Under the pieces are notes generated by a model. It saw only the letters and a list, made by a program, of their open reading frames with translations. It was not told the origin of the DNA and ran no database searches. The position numbers and the translations under genes were made by a program. Shown in pieces: positions 58,093 to 58,331 of a stretch of 58,331 nucleotides of DNA. This DNA comes from Streptomyces malaysiensis subsp. samsunensis (GTDB lineage: Bacteria; Actinomycetota; Actinomycetes; Streptomycetales; Streptomycetaceae), in NCBI RefSeq assembly GCF_024519315.1, contig NZ_JANIIC010000065.1, positions 1 to 58,331 of the forward strand. Direction: 5' to 3'. Numbering within the stretch: the stretch's first letter is position 1; the number at the start of each line of letters is the position of its first letter.

Positions 58093-58331
58093 CCTCGAGG
58101 TCTTCCTTCATGGATACCCTGGGGAGGGAACGAAGCTCCTGCGGAGCGGGGCAGGAAAAGCCGGTTCGCCGCCAGGGCGGACCGGCGTCTACCGGCCACC
58201 GGTTGATACCCGCCACTCACATCGAAGCTGATAGGATGTAAGGCGTGGCGCGGCAGGTCAAGCGGGCTTTCAAGTACCGCTTTTACCCCACGGATGAGCA
58301 GGCGGCTGAGCTGTCGCGCACGTTCGGCTGT
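58093..58331 (+). mobile_element. Second tnpB element, left end and start of gene
   Basis: Between the broken binding-protein gene (~58092) and the tnpB start (58245) lie ~150 bases with strong local pairing potential and no host homology, consistent with an IS1341/IS605-type left end. No tnpA is seen on this side. The exact left boundary is uncertain and the right end lies outside the window. Confidence 0.6.
58245..58331 (+). CDS. tnpB: TnpB N-terminus, cut by window end
   Basis: 29 codons from a GTG: MARQVKRAFKYRFYPTDEQAAELSRTFGC, the standard N-terminus of TnpB (compare LRYRFRLYPNGPQQAALARAFGC in the first copy). The two copies differ clearly, so they are different elements. A purine-rich AAGG precedes the start. 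Confidence 0.85.
   Translation, partial: MARQVKRAFKYRFYPTDEQAAELSRTFGC

Noticed and set aside
58093..58244. N-terminal continuation of the SsuA-like gene
   Set aside because: The frame is open but the translation (RRRSALAANRLFLPRSAG) has no binding-protein pattern; it is IS left-end DNA.

Overview
The window is very GC-rich actinobacterial DNA and looks like Streptomyces. Codon third positions are almost all G or C, GTG starts are common, and there are many two-component, TetR, MerR, LuxR and LacI regulators, CHAT/TPR and FHA proteins, and secreted hydrolases. At least eight genes have lost internal or terminal segments, and two TnpB-type IS elements lie near the right end. That degree of decay suggests an accessory, chromosome-arm-like region. 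This is inference; no replication or telomere marker is visible.

Layout. (1) 2-8897: two convergent operons. Plus strand: coiled-coil protein, Hsp100-like AAA+ unfoldase, zinc-ribbon/FHA protein, all joined by ATGA overlaps. Minus strand: TPR-CHAT protease, MbcA/ParS-like antitoxin-type protein, RES-domain NAD-consuming toxin-type enzyme, joined by 4- and 7-base overlaps. They meet at two strong hairpins. This is the best candidate for an undescribed conflict system. (2) 9101-18635: small conserved protein, MHYT sensor, metallo-hydrolase/esterase operon beside a broken LuxR regulator, orphan NarL-type kinase, PPOX protein, lipoate ligase, membrane protein, tautomerase remnant, TetR with a palindromic operator. 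(3) 18753-26945: GNAT, mini-MerR remnant, AlkD-like repair protein, GlxA-type AraC divergent from HD and RidA genes, XRE/MmyB-like regulator divergent from an FMN reductase, siderophore-interacting protein, methyltransferase, DUF4186. (4) 27055-29293: six repeats at an exact 13-bp period in front of a TPR protein and polyprenyl synthase operon. (5) 29294-34659: FAH-family hydrolase beside an L-fuconate dehydratase remnant, L,D-transpeptidase, AlkB with an SOS-like box, then three secreted proteins (thaumatin-like, GH128-like glucanase, RlpA/barwin-like) ending in a strong terminator. (6) 34859-47445: Ser/Thr kinase coupled to an FHA protein, cytochrome bd oxidase cydAB, orphan FtsX-type ABC permease, two-component system, LysR, broken SpoIIE-type phosphatase. 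(7) 47510-54086: LacI regulator facing a sugar ABC transporter and GH2 glycosidase operon with a matching LacI-type operator, then a zinc-ribbon protein. (8) 54175-58331: sulfatase operon whose flanking genes are both broken, one by an IS605-family element with intact tnpB and wrecked tnpA, the other by a second tnpB element that runs off the window.

How the genes work together. The clearest functional units are the AAA/FHA + CHAT/antitoxin/RES block, the thaumatin/glucanase/barwin secreted set (probably active on beta-1,3-glucan walls), the LacI-controlled ABC importer with its GH2 enzyme, the kinase-FHA pair, and the HD-RidA pair. No rRNA, tRNA or CRISPR array was seen by eye. Boundaries come from reading frames, start context and recognisable motifs; no database search was possible.
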